A stretch of DNA of 64,000 nucleotides from Oscillospiraceae bacterium (GTDB lineage Bacteria; Bacillota; Clostridia; Oscillospirales; Acutalibacteraceae). The stretch spans positions 43,349 to 107,348 of the forward strand of contig SVQA01000007.1 of NCBI GenBank assembly GCA_015065545.1, written 5' to 3'. This document shows positions 9,189 through 17,438 of this stretch, one piece after another. Numbering within the stretch: position 1 is the stretch's first letter; each line of letters opens with the position of its first letter. Position numbers and translations under genes: made by a program. Below the pieces are notes generated by a model. That model saw only the letters and a program-made list of their open reading frames with translations. It had not been told where the DNA came from and did no database searches.

Positions 9189-10159
9189 TAGAAATCCCAC
9201 CCTGTATCAATTTTCTTATTCTGAATCTGCTCTTCGCTTATATCCATACCAAGACCCTGAAGAAGCTCTGCTGCTGCGTTGTAGCCCATCTTCTTCTGTC
9301 TGTTATTCATAGCGGCAGCCTCGATAATGATAGCAAGGTTTCTGCCAGGCTTTACGGGGATAGTCATAATTGGAATCTGAATTCCCATAATCTCTGTGTA
9401 GGTGTTATCCATACCGATTCTGTCGTAAACCTTATCAGGATCCCACTGCTCCATATTGATAACAAGGTCAATCTTTTCGGTAAGCTTAACCGCACCCATA
9501 CCAAAAATACGGCGGGCATTGATAATACCGATACCGCGAAGCTCGATAAAGTGACGGATGTTCTCAGGAGAAGAACCTACAAGAGTACGATTGGAAACTC
9601 GTCTGATTTCAACCGCATCATCGGCTACAAGTCGATGACCTCTTTTAATAAGCTCAACGGCAATCTCTGATTTACCTACACCGCTGTCACCGATAAGAAG
9701 CACACCCTCACCATAAACCTCAACAAGCACACCATGACGAGTGATACGAGGAGCAAGAACAGCATTGAGGAATGTGATAAGTGAAGCGGAAATTGCTGAT
9801 GTGGTTTCTGCAGAACGTAAAATCGGGACACTGTTTTTCTCTGCAGAGCGGACAATTGCATCGGAAGGCTGTAAGCTCCTTGCGATAATGATTGCAGGCG
9901 GACGCTTGGAAAAAAGTCTGTCAATCATCTCAAACTGAGTATCATCATCAAACTGTCCAAGATATGAATACTCGGTAAGACCGAAAACAATTACTCGGTT
10001 TTCGTCAAAGAAATCCATATATCCTGTAAGCTCAAGTCCGGGGCGGTCAATATCCATTGATACAATATCTATCTCCTCGGGGTCCTTGGGCATATAAAGA
10101 GGTTCAAGCTGACTTTCTTTAATCATTTTTGCAAGTGAAACTGAAAATTGAGCACTCAT
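9188..10159 (-). CDS. hprK: HPr kinase/phosphorylase
   Basis: Bifunctional enzyme that phosphorylates and dephosphorylates Ser46 of HPr, the master switch of carbon catabolite control in Firmicutes. The protein is 323 aa from the ATG at 10159, which has GAGGTG at the right distance; the longer open frame upstream has no such signal. The P-loop GDSGVGKSE lies near residue 156, followed by RGHRLVADDAVEI and the HprK signature region ELRGIGIINARRIFGMGAV. It is the first gene of the minus-strand operon running to whiA. Confidence 0.96.
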   Translation of the reverse strand: MSAQFSVSLAKMIKESQLEPLYMPKDPEEIDIVSMDIDRPGLELTGYMDFFDENRVIVFGLTEYSYLGQFDDDTQFEMIDRLFSKRPPAIIIARSLQPSDAIVRSAEKNSVPILRSAETTSAISASLITFLNAVLAPRITRHGVLVEVYGEGVLLIGDSGVGKSEIAVELIKRGHRLVADDAVEIRRVSNRTLVGSSPENIRHFIELRGIGIINARRIFGMGAVKLTEKIDLVINMEQWDPDKVYDRIGMDNTYTEIMGIQIPIMTIPVKPGRNLAIIIEAAAMNNRQKKMGYNAAAELLQGLGMDISEEQIQNKKIDTGWDF

Positions 10160-10383
10160 AACAACACCTCGAATTACACTTAAATTGAAGTATATTAAAA
10201 TACTTATAATATAAACAATTATACAGATTATATTATAACTCAAACCAATAAAAAATAAAAGGGTTTTTATAAAAATATATGCAAAAAATATGCAATTTTT
10301 GAATTTTTATAAAACTTACTTTTAAAAAGGAATTATTTTGAATATTTATTCCCTGTTTGCTAACAATATTTCAGGGTGAAAAT

Positions 10384-11058
10384 ATGATTATAACTGTGAT
10401 CAGAGCTGTATTTCTATATATTTTTGTAATCGCGGCAATACGGATTATGGGCAAAAGACAGCTCAGCGATATGCAGACCTCCGAGCTTGTTATCACTATG
10501 ATAATAGCTGACATTGCATCAATACCTATGCAGAACACATCCCAACCCCTTCTAAGCGGAATTATCCCAATACTTATACTTATTTGTCTTGAAATCATAA
10601 TAAGCATACTTATGCTTAAAATTCCTGCTATAAGAAACCTTGTATGCGGTACTCCTGAAATAATAATTGAAAACGGAAGGCTCAGAAAAAAAATGCTCAA
10701 AGCTCTTCGGCTTACCACCGAGGATTTATCTGTACTTTTAAGACAAGAGGGTGTGTTTAATATTGATGATGTACAGTACTGTATTATGGAAACCAACGGA
10801 AAAATCAGCGTACTGTTAAAGCCGGAAAAGCGAAACCCTTGTACAGCTGATTTAGGCTTACCTGCGAAGGATTCGGGTATAGCGGCAGTAATCATCAGCG
10901 ATGGTGAATATCTGTACCGCTCAATGCAGCTTTGCAACGTAAAAAAGGATTGGGTTGACTCTGTACTAAAGAAAGAAAACATCGAATCAAAAGACATTAT
11001 GATTATGACTGCAAATAAGCTTAAAGAATACAATATTATCCGGAAGTGTGAAAATTGA
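10384..11058 (+). CDS. DUF421 (YetF-like) membrane protein
   Basis: Inner-membrane protein of the DUF421/YetF family, 224 aa. The start is the ATG at 10384, with AGGG seven bases upstream. Three hydrophobic segments occupy roughly residues 1-85, with the family signature GKRQLSDMQTSELVITMII near residue 24. The soluble C-terminal domain contains LTTEDLSVLLRQEGVFNIDDVQYCIMETNG, the conserved YetF segment. The function of the family is unresolved; some members are linked to spores. It is coupled to the following DUF4363 gene. Confidence 0.88.
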   Translation: MIITVIRAVFLYIFVIAAIRIMGKRQLSDMQTSELVITMIIADIASIPMQNTSQPLLSGIIPILILICLEIIISILMLKIPAIRNLVCGTPEIIIENGRLRKKMLKALRLTTEDLSVLLRQEGVFNIDDVQYCIMETNGKISVLLKPEKRNPCTADLGLPAKDSGIAAVIISDGEYLYRSMQLCNVKKDWVDSVLKKENIESKDIMIMTANKLKEYNIIRKCEN

Positions 11059-11432
11059 AAAGAATATACATTGCTCTAATTTTAATAATTATCTCGGCTG
11101 TTGTATGCATTTTGGAATTCAGATTCGTAACAAAAACAAGCGAAATGTACATTAAAAGAATCGAAAGAATAGAAAGAGAATATAATAGCGATAAGTACAA
11201 AGCACTCAAGCTTTGCAATGAGCTATCAAAAGACTGGGAAATATCTGCCTCCCCTATGGATACCTTTTTATATCACGATTATGTGGATGATATAAGCAAA
11301 AACACAGGAAAGCTTGAAATTCTTATAAAAGAAGAGGACACATCTGCATTTGAAACCACCTGCGAAGAAATAAAAAAACAGCTTGAGTCGCTAAAAAAAA
11401 GTGAGATCCCAAGCCTTGAAAATATAATATAA
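11055..11432 (+). CDS. DUF4363-like small membrane-anchored protein
   Basis: The protein is 125 aa, starting at a TTG (11055-11057) that overlaps the TGA of the DUF421 gene, so it is probably translated by coupling. One N-terminal hydrophobic segment (residues 3-22) is followed by a charged, helical extracytoplasmic region. The gene pair DUF421-DUF4363 recurs in Clostridia, which supports the family assignment; I cannot name a biochemical role. A perfect hairpin terminator begins at its stop codon. Confidence 0.75.
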   Translation: MKRIYIALILIIISAVVCILEFRFVTKTSEMYIKRIERIEREYNSDKYKALKLCNELSKDWEISASPMDTFLYHDYVDDISKNTGKLEILIKEEDTSAFETTCEEIKKQLESLKKSEIPSLENII

Positions 11433-11460
11433 AATGGCATCACTACGGTGATGCCATTTT
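11431..11460. terminator. Bidirectional intrinsic terminator
   Basis: Perfect 13-bp inverted repeat (AAAATGGCATCAC, loop TACG, then its complement), flanked by A and T on either side. It lies between the convergent DUF4363 and metal-permease genes and can serve both strands. Confidence 0.92.
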
Positions 11461-11461
11461 A

Positions 11462-12295
11462 TCATTTCTTTGATTTGTTTTTAGCAAGAAGTCTTTTAAA
11501 CTGTGCAGTTAAAAGGAAAACAATAAAGATTATGAGATTGAAAATAACAATAGTTGCACTCACAGGAACCTCAGCACAGTAAAAGGAGGTCAAAAGTCCC
11601 GAAACAACACAAACTACAGAAACCAGCACCGACATAATGACAACCGAAAAGAAGCGTTTGCAAAGCCGCATTGATGTAAGTGCAGGGAAAATAATCATTG
11701 CAGATATTAAAAGGGTTCCCAGAAGCCGCATTCCGATAACGATTGTAACTGCAGTAAGCAAGGAAATCAAGGTATTATAAAGCTTTGTGCGGATACCCGT
11801 TGCGTAGGCAAAGCCTTCGTCAAAGGTGATTGCAAAGACTTTATTATAGAACAAAATATACAGAAGAATAACAACAACTGAAAGTGCTATACTTATGGCA
11901 ATATCCGTTTCTGTTATGCTTAAAATTGAGCCGAACATATATTGCTGAAGATTAATATTTGTCCCGTTTATACTGGCAAAGAACACACCGATTGCAAGAG
12001 CTGAGCTGGAAATTACAGCTATTGCGGCATCTGCGTTAATCTTGCTGTTTTCTGTAAGGCGTAACAAAAAGAAGGCGGCAACCATTACAACGGGAAGTGC
12101 AAAATACAAGGGCATACTGATATTGAGTACAGCTGCAACAGAAAGTGCACCGAAGCTCACATGGGAAAGTCCGTCGCCAATCATTGAAAACCGCTTAAGT
12201 ACAAGAACAACACCCAAAAGCGCACAGCAGATTGCAATTAGTACACCAACCAAAAGAGCATTGACCATAAAGCTGTAATTAAAAAAGTTAAGCAT
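11462..12295 (-). CDS. znuB: Metal (zinc/manganese-type) ABC transporter permease
   Basis: ABC-3 family permease (ZnuB/MntB/TroC type), 277 aa from the ATG at 12293-12295. The longer open frame upstream runs back through the ATPase gene and is not credible. It has about eight hydrophobic segments. The signature VLVLKRFSMIGDGLSHVSFGALSVA lies near residue 30, and VIVIGMRLLGTLLISAMIIFP matches the conserved C-terminal half. It overlaps the ATPase gene by 8 bp. No substrate-binding lipoprotein is in the window, so the metal is unassigned. Confidence 0.9.
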   Translation of the reverse strand: MLNFFNYSFMVNALLVGVLIAICCALLGVVLVLKRFSMIGDGLSHVSFGALSVAAVLNISMPLYFALPVVMVAAFFLLRLTENSKINADAAIAVISSSALAIGVFFASINGTNINLQQYMFGSILSITETDIAISIALSVVVILLYILFYNKVFAITFDEGFAYATGIRTKLYNTLISLLTAVTIVIGMRLLGTLLISAMIIFPALTSMRLCKRFFSVVIMSVLVSVVCVVSGLLTSFYCAEVPVSATIVIFNLIIFIVFLLTAQFKRLLAKNKSKK

Positions 12296-13040
12296 CGGCA
12301 CTGCCCTCCTTCCTTGAAAAATGCTTACAATCATCGCAAGGACAATCGGAAAGGAGCATTTTACTTCCAAGCTCCGAATGTACATACTGATGGGTTGTAC
12401 CGAAAAAACTGTTTTCTCCGTCAAGGCAAAGAATATGAGAGGCATTTCTGACAGCCGCATTAACATCGTGAGAGACCATTATTACAGTAACTCCCTGAGA
12501 ATTTATCTTCTTGAGAAGTGCATAAAATTCAGCTGTTGCTATGGGGTCAAGAGCTGAGGTAGGTTCATCAAGAAGGATAAGTTTATTTGCCGCACACAAG
12601 GCCCTTGCAAGAAGGACTCTCTGCTGTTGTCCGCCGGAAAGATGACAGAAGTTGGACTTGAAAATATCCTTGATTCCTACAAGCTCTGCAATTCTGTCTG
12701 CCTCTTCCCTCTGTGCCGTGGTAAATCCCAAGCCAAAACGTTTTTTGTTTAAAAAGCCTGACATTACGATTTCTTTTACAGAAGCAGGAAACTCGCCTGA
12801 AAGCTTAAGTTGCTGCGACAAATAACCAATCTGATTTTTTGACATAACCTCGTGAAATTCTATTGAACCCTGAAATTTAGGAATGAGCCCCAGAATACCC
12901 TTGATAAGAGTGGTTTTACCCGAACCGTTTTCACCAACGATACAGAGATAATCACCCTCGTTGACCTCAAAGGAGATACCGCTGAGGACTATATGATTCA
13001 AATATCCTATTTTTAGATTATTTACCTTAATTAGCGACAT
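12288..13040 (-). CDS. znuC: Metal ABC transporter ATP-binding protein
   Basis: ATPase partner of the permease that overlaps its 3' end, 250 aa. It carries Walker A GENGSGKTT near residue 37, signature LSGGQQQR, Walker B LILLDEPTSALD, and the switch histidine in VIMVSHD. The C-terminal tail holds a compact cysteine group, CPCDDCKH (C233, C235, C238, H240), outside the core fold, which could bind metal. A 9-bp GC-rich hairpin separates it from the SecF-like gene upstream. Confidence 0.93.
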   Translation of the reverse strand: MSLIKVNNLKIGYLNHIVLSGISFEVNEGDYLCIVGENGSGKTTLIKGILGLIPKFQGSIEFHEVMSKNQIGYLSQQLKLSGEFPASVKEIVMSGFLNKKRFGLGFTTAQREEADRIAELVGIKDIFKSNFCHLSGGQQQRVLLARALCAANKLILLDEPTSALDPIATAEFYALLKKINSQGVTVIMVSHDVNAAVRNASHILCLDGENSFFGTTHQYVHSELGSKMLLSDCPCDDCKHFSRKEGSADA

Positions 13041-13077
13041 AAATATACATATTCCTTTACTTTGTCAATAAGCAAAC

Positions 13078-13099
13078 ATCGGGCGGAAATCCGCCCGAT
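13078..13099 (-). terminator. Probable terminator after the SecF-like gene
   Basis: Perfect 9-bp stem (ATCGGGCGG, loop AAAT, complement) just downstream of the SecF-like stop. The following T stretch on the minus strand is weak, so termination may be partial and allow read-through into the metal transporter genes. Confidence 0.6.
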
Positions 13100-13107
13100 A
13101 AATTAAA

Positions 13108-13749
13108 TTAAGATTTATAAAATTTGCAAGCAAAAGTAAGAGTTAAGATTACCGATGAAGCCGCACTGACTATCATAGGTAATGCATAAAGAGCAAGCTC
13201 TGAAGCACCGAAAATCAAAGCAATTACAAAAGCGATAATTGTAACAAAAGCTACAAAAGCAATAGGTAAAAGCATAGCTCTCAGAGCCTTTTCACAGATA
13301 GTTTCTGTAAGAACCGGAGGTGCTTTCTTTTTTTTCTTTTCTTTTGCAGGAGCACTAATATTACTTGCAAAAACAACTGTTACCATATAAGTAAGCAGCA
13401 CAGAAATTAAAATCAAGGCAAGGGTAATCTCATTAAGATTTGCTCTGAAAATAACACAAAGGAAGAAAGAAACCAATGCATTCACAGTAGCAGAAGCTAT
13501 GCTGAATATACCAAGCCACACACCCTTTTTATTGAAATGGATAAAGAAATAAAGGGTTGTAAGAATAAACACAAAAAGAACAGAAAAACCTGCCTTGATA
13601 AAATATGAAAAGCGAAGATTGCTGATTGTATACTCGGGATAAGTCTTACCGCCGAAAACAAGGAGAATAAAAAGACCGATTACAAATACCGCACCGCAAT
13701 AAACAAGTGCAGGCAAAAAGAGTTTTTTGAAATCTATTTTTTTAATCAT
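13108..13749 (-). CDS. SecF-like membrane protein (degenerate)
   Basis: The protein is 213 aa from the ATG at 13749 (GGAGG eight bases upstream), overlapping the end of the SecD-like gene by 8 bp. It has about five or six hydrophobic segments. Its size, position after a SecD-like gene and the stretch LTYMVTVVFASN, which lines up with the SecF TM4 motif IxDTVVVFDRI, suggest a SecF descendant. The conserved aspartate of that motif is not present, and a lysine-rich cytoplasmic loop (KEKKKKKAP, near residue 140) is unusual. It could instead be an unrelated membrane protein paired with the SecD-like one. Confidence 0.55.
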   Translation of the reverse strand: MIKKIDFKKLFLPALVYCGAVFVIGLFILLVFGGKTYPEYTISNLRFSYFIKAGFSVLFVFILTTLYFFIHFNKKGVWLGIFSIASATVNALVSFFLCVIFRANLNEITLALILISVLLTYMVTVVFASNISAPAKEKKKKKAPPVLTETICEKALRAMLLPIAFVAFVTIIAFVIALIFGASELALYALPMIVSAASSVILTLTFACKFYKS

Positions 13750-15160
13750 TCTTTTTACCTCCGAACATTGAGGACTTTGCAAAGAACTTAAAGTTCTTTA
13801 AATTCTGTGCAAGGAACTTGGGCAACATATACGCGGAGATAAAGTTTAGTCCTGAACCGATAAGAAGAATTATAGAGAACCTATAAACACCGCCGACTGT
13901 TGCGTTACCGAAAAGTGAAATTGCAAATCCTGATGTACCAAACATAAGGAAGCCCACAAAAGCAATCAGTGTGAGCATAACATTCAAATCAAGAATCAAT
14001 GTTCTGTTTTCTTTGAATCCGGATGAAATAATGTTGGATTCAAAAGTATGTTTAGAACACCGATTTCTGATCTTCTCTGCACAAAGAACACAGCTGAAAA
14101 CTGTAAAGAATAATGTAAATACAAAGGCACAAACTGCAGGTATATCTATAACTATTAAGCCTGTGTTTGCAAAGAATCCTGTGCATATTGCAAGCAGTGC
14201 CGCAAACTGAAAAGCAACAGAAAGGAGTGTAACTACACCGCAAAGTCTGTATCTGTAAATAAGTACAAAAGCTAAAAGTATAAGAACTATGCCTGCTATA
14301 AGAGTAACCATTTTAAGAGAAACACTATGATACTCTACAGATTCAATTCTTGAAACCTGCAACAGCATAGCATCTGTATTGATGATTGCGGCATAAAACT
14401 CGCATTTTTCGGCAGTAAAGTTCTCGTCTGATATTGTAAGAACACCGTCGGTAAGATGTTCTGTCAATGTAGTGTAAGAGAGCATTCTGTCGTCAATCCA
14501 GAAGGAAACAACGGAATTATAAAACGAAGAATCTGAATTCGCAGTAGGATCCGTAATTTGAGCTAAATAAGCGGCACCTTCATAATTTAAAGTAAGGTCG
14601 AGGCAATGAAGTGTTTGTCCGTCCACCTTGCGTGTAATATGCTTGGCACCTGTGATATAGTTTCTATCTAATAATACGGAATCAGAAAGTGTATCATAAT
14701 ATCCTGTAAAAAGACTGTTGCCGGTTGAGTCTACAGCATATTGTGAGAAGCTGTTGCCGGGTCTTATGGTAACATCGCCGATACAGGTAAGAAAAGAAGC
14801 AAGCTCAACGGGTGAATACTCTGTATTGACATCATTGGGCACTATGAATTCAACGTTACCTGTTGAGTCCTGCTTATACAGATGATAATCTTTGATGCCT
14901 GCTTTAGCAGCTCTTTCTTCAATAATATCCACAACCATCGGAGCATCAAAGTAAATCTCGTCAGCGGTTACAGGAACTAAAGTGAACTTAATTCCCCCAC
15001 CTAAATCGTCAGAAAGCTTTAAATCATTGATACCCTTTACAACAGTAACTTTATTATCTCCGAAATAATAGCTATAGCCTGAAACAGATAGAATGCCAAA
15101 AATAAGGATAAGCAATACGATTACTACAGAAAGGATTTTGCCTAACATTTTCATAAACAT
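13742..15160 (-). CDS. SecD-like protein translocase subunit (degenerate)
   Basis: The protein is 472 aa from the ATG at 15160, or 470 aa from the ATG two codons further in; GGAGG lies just upstream of both. An N-terminal membrane segment is followed by the motif LSDDLGGGIKFTLVP, equivalent to SecD GLDLRGGxxxxLE, then a periplasmic domain resembling SecD P1, and five C-terminal membrane segments. The segment FTVFSCVLCAEKIRNR aligns with SecD TM4 AVDANVLIxERIxEE but has Phe where the proton-relay Asp should be. A SecDF pair aids late export steps using the proton gradient; whether this one still does is doubtful. A strong promoter lies upstream. Confidence 0.65.
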   Translation of the reverse strand: MFMKMLGKILSVVIVLLILIFGILSVSGYSYYFGDNKVTVVKGINDLKLSDDLGGGIKFTLVPVTADEIYFDAPMVVDIIEERAAKAGIKDYHLYKQDSTGNVEFIVPNDVNTEYSPVELASFLTCIGDVTIRPGNSFSQYAVDSTGNSLFTGYYDTLSDSVLLDRNYITGAKHITRKVDGQTLHCLDLTLNYEGAAYLAQITDPTANSDSSFYNSVVSFWIDDRMLSYTTLTEHLTDGVLTISDENFTAEKCEFYAAIINTDAMLLQVSRIESVEYHSVSLKMVTLIAGIVLILLAFVLIYRYRLCGVVTLLSVAFQFAALLAICTGFFANTGLIVIDIPAVCAFVFTLFFTVFSCVLCAEKIRNRCSKHTFESNIISSGFKENRTLILDLNVMLTLIAFVGFLMFGTSGFAISLFGNATVGGVYRFSIILLIGSGLNFISAYMLPKFLAQNLKNFKFFAKSSMFGGKKND

Positions 15161-15214
15161 CCCACCTCCAAAAAAATACTCTGCTATGTAAAAAGCGTAA
15201 TACATAACAGAGTA

Positions 15215-15243
15215 ATTATAAGATTATTTGAGTAAAAAGTCAA
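15215..15243 (-). promoter_or_regulatory. Sigma-A promoter of the SecD/SecF-like pair
   Basis: On the minus strand, TTGACT (15238-15243), a 17-base spacer and TATAAT (15215-15220) lie about 55 bases before the start codon. This is close to consensus. Confidence 0.8.
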
Positions 15244-15288
15244 TCACTGCCGTGAAAAAGGCGATTATACAGAGAATGATTTAAAAAT

Positions 15289-16575
15289 TTATGCCTTTTC
15301 TTTGAGGATTTCTTCGATTGCACAGATTTTTACGCAAGTGCAGAAAACATCCATAGCCAAGGAAAGCTCTTCAACTGCAGGATAAGAGGGAGCAATTCTG
15401 ATATTTTTATCCTCCGGGTCTTTGCCTAAGGGATAGGTTGCTCCTGCAGGAGTGAGGACAAGACCTGCTTCCTTGCACATATTTACTATCTTTTTAGCGG
15501 TGAAGGGATAAACATCGATGCTGACAAAATACCCGCCGCGGGGTACTGTCCAATTAGCAATTCCAAAAGAAGCAATATGCTCGTCAAACTTGGAGATTAC
15601 AGTATCAAAACGAGGTTTAAGAATATCGCCATGCTTCTTCATGTGAGCCTTGATTTCGTCAAAATTCTTGAAGAAAAGAAGATGACGAATCATATTAAGC
15701 TTATCGAAACCAATTGTCTGGGTTGTATATCTCTTTTTAAGAATCTTGAGATTATTTTCGGAAGCACCGAGAGCCGCAACACCTGCACCGGGGAATGTTA
15801 CCTTTGAGGTTGAAGAGAAGATGATAGGCATATCGGGATTGCCTGCTTTTTCGCATTCTGCCATAAGAGGAAGAAGTGTGTCGCCTTCATCAGAAAGATC
15901 GTGAACACAATATGCGTTATCCCACATAATACGGAAATCCTTTGCTGCAGGCTTTAAGTTAGCAAAACGACGAACAGTATTGTCTGAGAATGTAATACCT
16001 GTTGGGTTAGCGTACTTAGGTACACACCAGATACCCTTGATAGAAGCATCCTTTGAAACAAGCTCCTCGATAATATCCATATCGGGACCTTCCTTAGTCA
16101 TAGGAACAGTAATCATTTCAAAACCAAAATACTCGGTGATTGAGAAATGTCTGTCATATCCGGGTACAGGACAAAGGAACTTTCTATCTTTAACATTGAA
16201 CCAAGGCTCCTCGCCTTCTGAAGCAGGAGTGGTCATAAAACAAGAAATAGTATCGAACATCAGATTAAGGCTTGAGTTGCCGCCCACAAACACCTGCTCG
16301 GGCTTAACCTGAAGCATACCTGACATAAGCTCCTTTGCAGCAGGAATACCGTCAAGAATTCCGTAATTACGGCAATCAAAGCCCTGCTGTGAGATGCAAA
16401 GGTCGTCACAGTTGAGAACATTCAGCATAGGAGAAGAAACATCAAGCTGCTCCTTGCAAGGCTTGCCTCTTGACATATCAAGGGAAAGACCCCTTGCTAC
16501 ATAATTATCATAATGAGATTTAAGGACAGAAAGCTCATCTAAGAGCTGTTCCTTTGTAAATTCAGAATAAGACAT
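15289..16575 (-). CDS. Type Ic aspartate aminotransferase (PF12897 family)
   Basis: PLP-dependent aminotransferase of the family to which the Corynebacterium aspartate aminotransferase belongs, 428 aa. The start is the ATG at 16575 with GGAG nine bases upstream; a TTG five codons earlier overlaps that site and is unlikely. Visible are MSRGKPCKEQLD near the N-terminus, NYGILDGIPAAKELM, GNSSLNLM, the CVPKYANPTGITFSD loop, the IMWDNAY aspartate, and SSTSKVTFPGAG with the PLP lysine. Most likely it makes aspartate from oxaloacetate and glutamate. It is monocistronic with its own promoter. Confidence 0.9.
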   Translation of the reverse strand: MSYSEFTKEQLLDELSVLKSHYDNYVARGLSLDMSRGKPCKEQLDVSSPMLNVLNCDDLCISQQGFDCRNYGILDGIPAAKELMSGMLQVKPEQVFVGGNSSLNLMFDTISCFMTTPASEGEEPWFNVKDRKFLCPVPGYDRHFSITEYFGFEMITVPMTKEGPDMDIIEELVSKDASIKGIWCVPKYANPTGITFSDNTVRRFANLKPAAKDFRIMWDNAYCVHDLSDEGDTLLPLMAECEKAGNPDMPIIFSSTSKVTFPGAGVAALGASENNLKILKKRYTTQTIGFDKLNMIRHLLFFKNFDEIKAHMKKHGDILKPRFDTVISKFDEHIASFGIANWTVPRGGYFVSIDVYPFTAKKIVNMCKEAGLVLTPAGATYPLGKDPEDKNIRIAPSYPAVEELSLAMDVFCTCVKICAIEEILKEKA

Positions 16576-16624
16576 TTGCTCACGCTCCAATAAAATAATT
16601 CATAACCAAATAAATACAAAAGGC

Positions 16625-16653
16625 ATTTTAGCACATTCTTTTAATTTTTGCAA
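16625..16653 (-). promoter_or_regulatory. Sigma-A promoter of the aminotransferase gene
   Basis: Minus strand TTGCAA (16648-16653), 17-base spacer, TAAAAT (16625-16630), about 50 bases upstream of the start codon. Confidence 0.7.
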
Positions 16654-16689
16654 GATTTGATTTCAAATCCTGCATATTGTACCATAAAT

Positions 16690-16714
16690 CAACCCGTTGA
16701 CTTGCAACGGGTTG
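16690..16714 (-). terminator. Probable terminator after the tyrosine-kinase gene
   Basis: Perfect 10-bp stem, CAACCCGTTG, with a five-base loop, a few bases past the kinase stop codon. The T-tract is short (ATTTATG). Confidence 0.65.
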
Positions 16715-16721
16715 TGAGAAT

Positions 16722-17438
16722 TTAATAATACTTATAATATCCGTATTTGCCTTTAGCGTATTTTTTCTCTGTAAGGGTACATCCAACCTTGAGGAAACCG
16801 AGTACTTTGCTGTCGGCAAGTGTGATATTCTGAAGAGTTTTTTCAATATCACCATGAGTTGTAACCTTCTCACGCACGACTACAACGTAGCCTGAGATAT
16901 AATCCTTGAGGATAAGTGAGTCGGTAACGATACCAATGGGAGGTGTATCGATGATGACATATTCGTAGTTCTCATTTAAATCAGCCATAAGACTTTCAAA
17001 CTGGGCAGATGCCAAAAGTTCGGAGGGATTGGGAGGAATTGAGCCTGCTGTGAGAACATCAAGGCAAGGAAGCACATCACGATTGATAACTTCGTTATAG
17101 GTCTTGAATCTACCGAGAATCTCAGAAAGGCCTGCGTTATTTTGAAGCTTAAGAAGATTGTGGATATTAGGACGACGAAGGTCGCAGTCGATAAGCAGAA
17201 CCTTCTTACCCATCTTGGAGAAAGAAATTGCAAGGTTAGCGGTTGCTGTAGATTTACCTTCACCCTTTGACCAGGAGGTAACTACTACAATCTTGCTCTC
17301 GGAAGCTGCCAAAGAGAAAACGAGATTTGTTCTTGCAATTTTATAGCCTTCAACAATAGCAAACTTACTGTCACCGCTGATAACATTACGGGATTTATCC
17401 ACATAGTTGCTGTTCTTTTTGCTTAAACCTAACTTCAT
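16722..17438 (-). CDS. Bacterial tyrosine kinase of the CpsD/CapB type
   Basis: Cytoplasmic BY-kinase that autophosphorylates a C-terminal tyrosine cluster and controls polysaccharide chain length and export with a membrane partner. The protein is 238 aa. Walker A is SWSKGEGKST near residue 56, Walker A' is VLLIDCDLRRPNIH, and Walker B is YVIIDTPPIGIVTD. The tail is tyrosine-rich (KKYAKGKYGYYKYY), as expected for the phosphorylated cluster. Its ATG overlaps the stop of the Wzz-like gene by one base. No cognate phosphatase, flippase or glycosyltransferase gene is nearby. Confidence 0.92.
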   Translation of the reverse strand: MKLGLSKKNSNYVDKSRNVISGDSKFAIVEGYKIARTNLVFSLAASESKIVVVTSWSKGEGKSTATANLAISFSKMGKKVLLIDCDLRRPNIHNLLKLQNNAGLSEILGRFKTYNEVINRDVLPCLDVLTAGSIPPNPSELLASAQFESLMADLNENYEYVIIDTPPIGIVTDSLILKDYISGYVVVVREKVTTHGDIEKTLQNITLADSKVLGFLKVGCTLTEKKYAKGKYGYYKYY

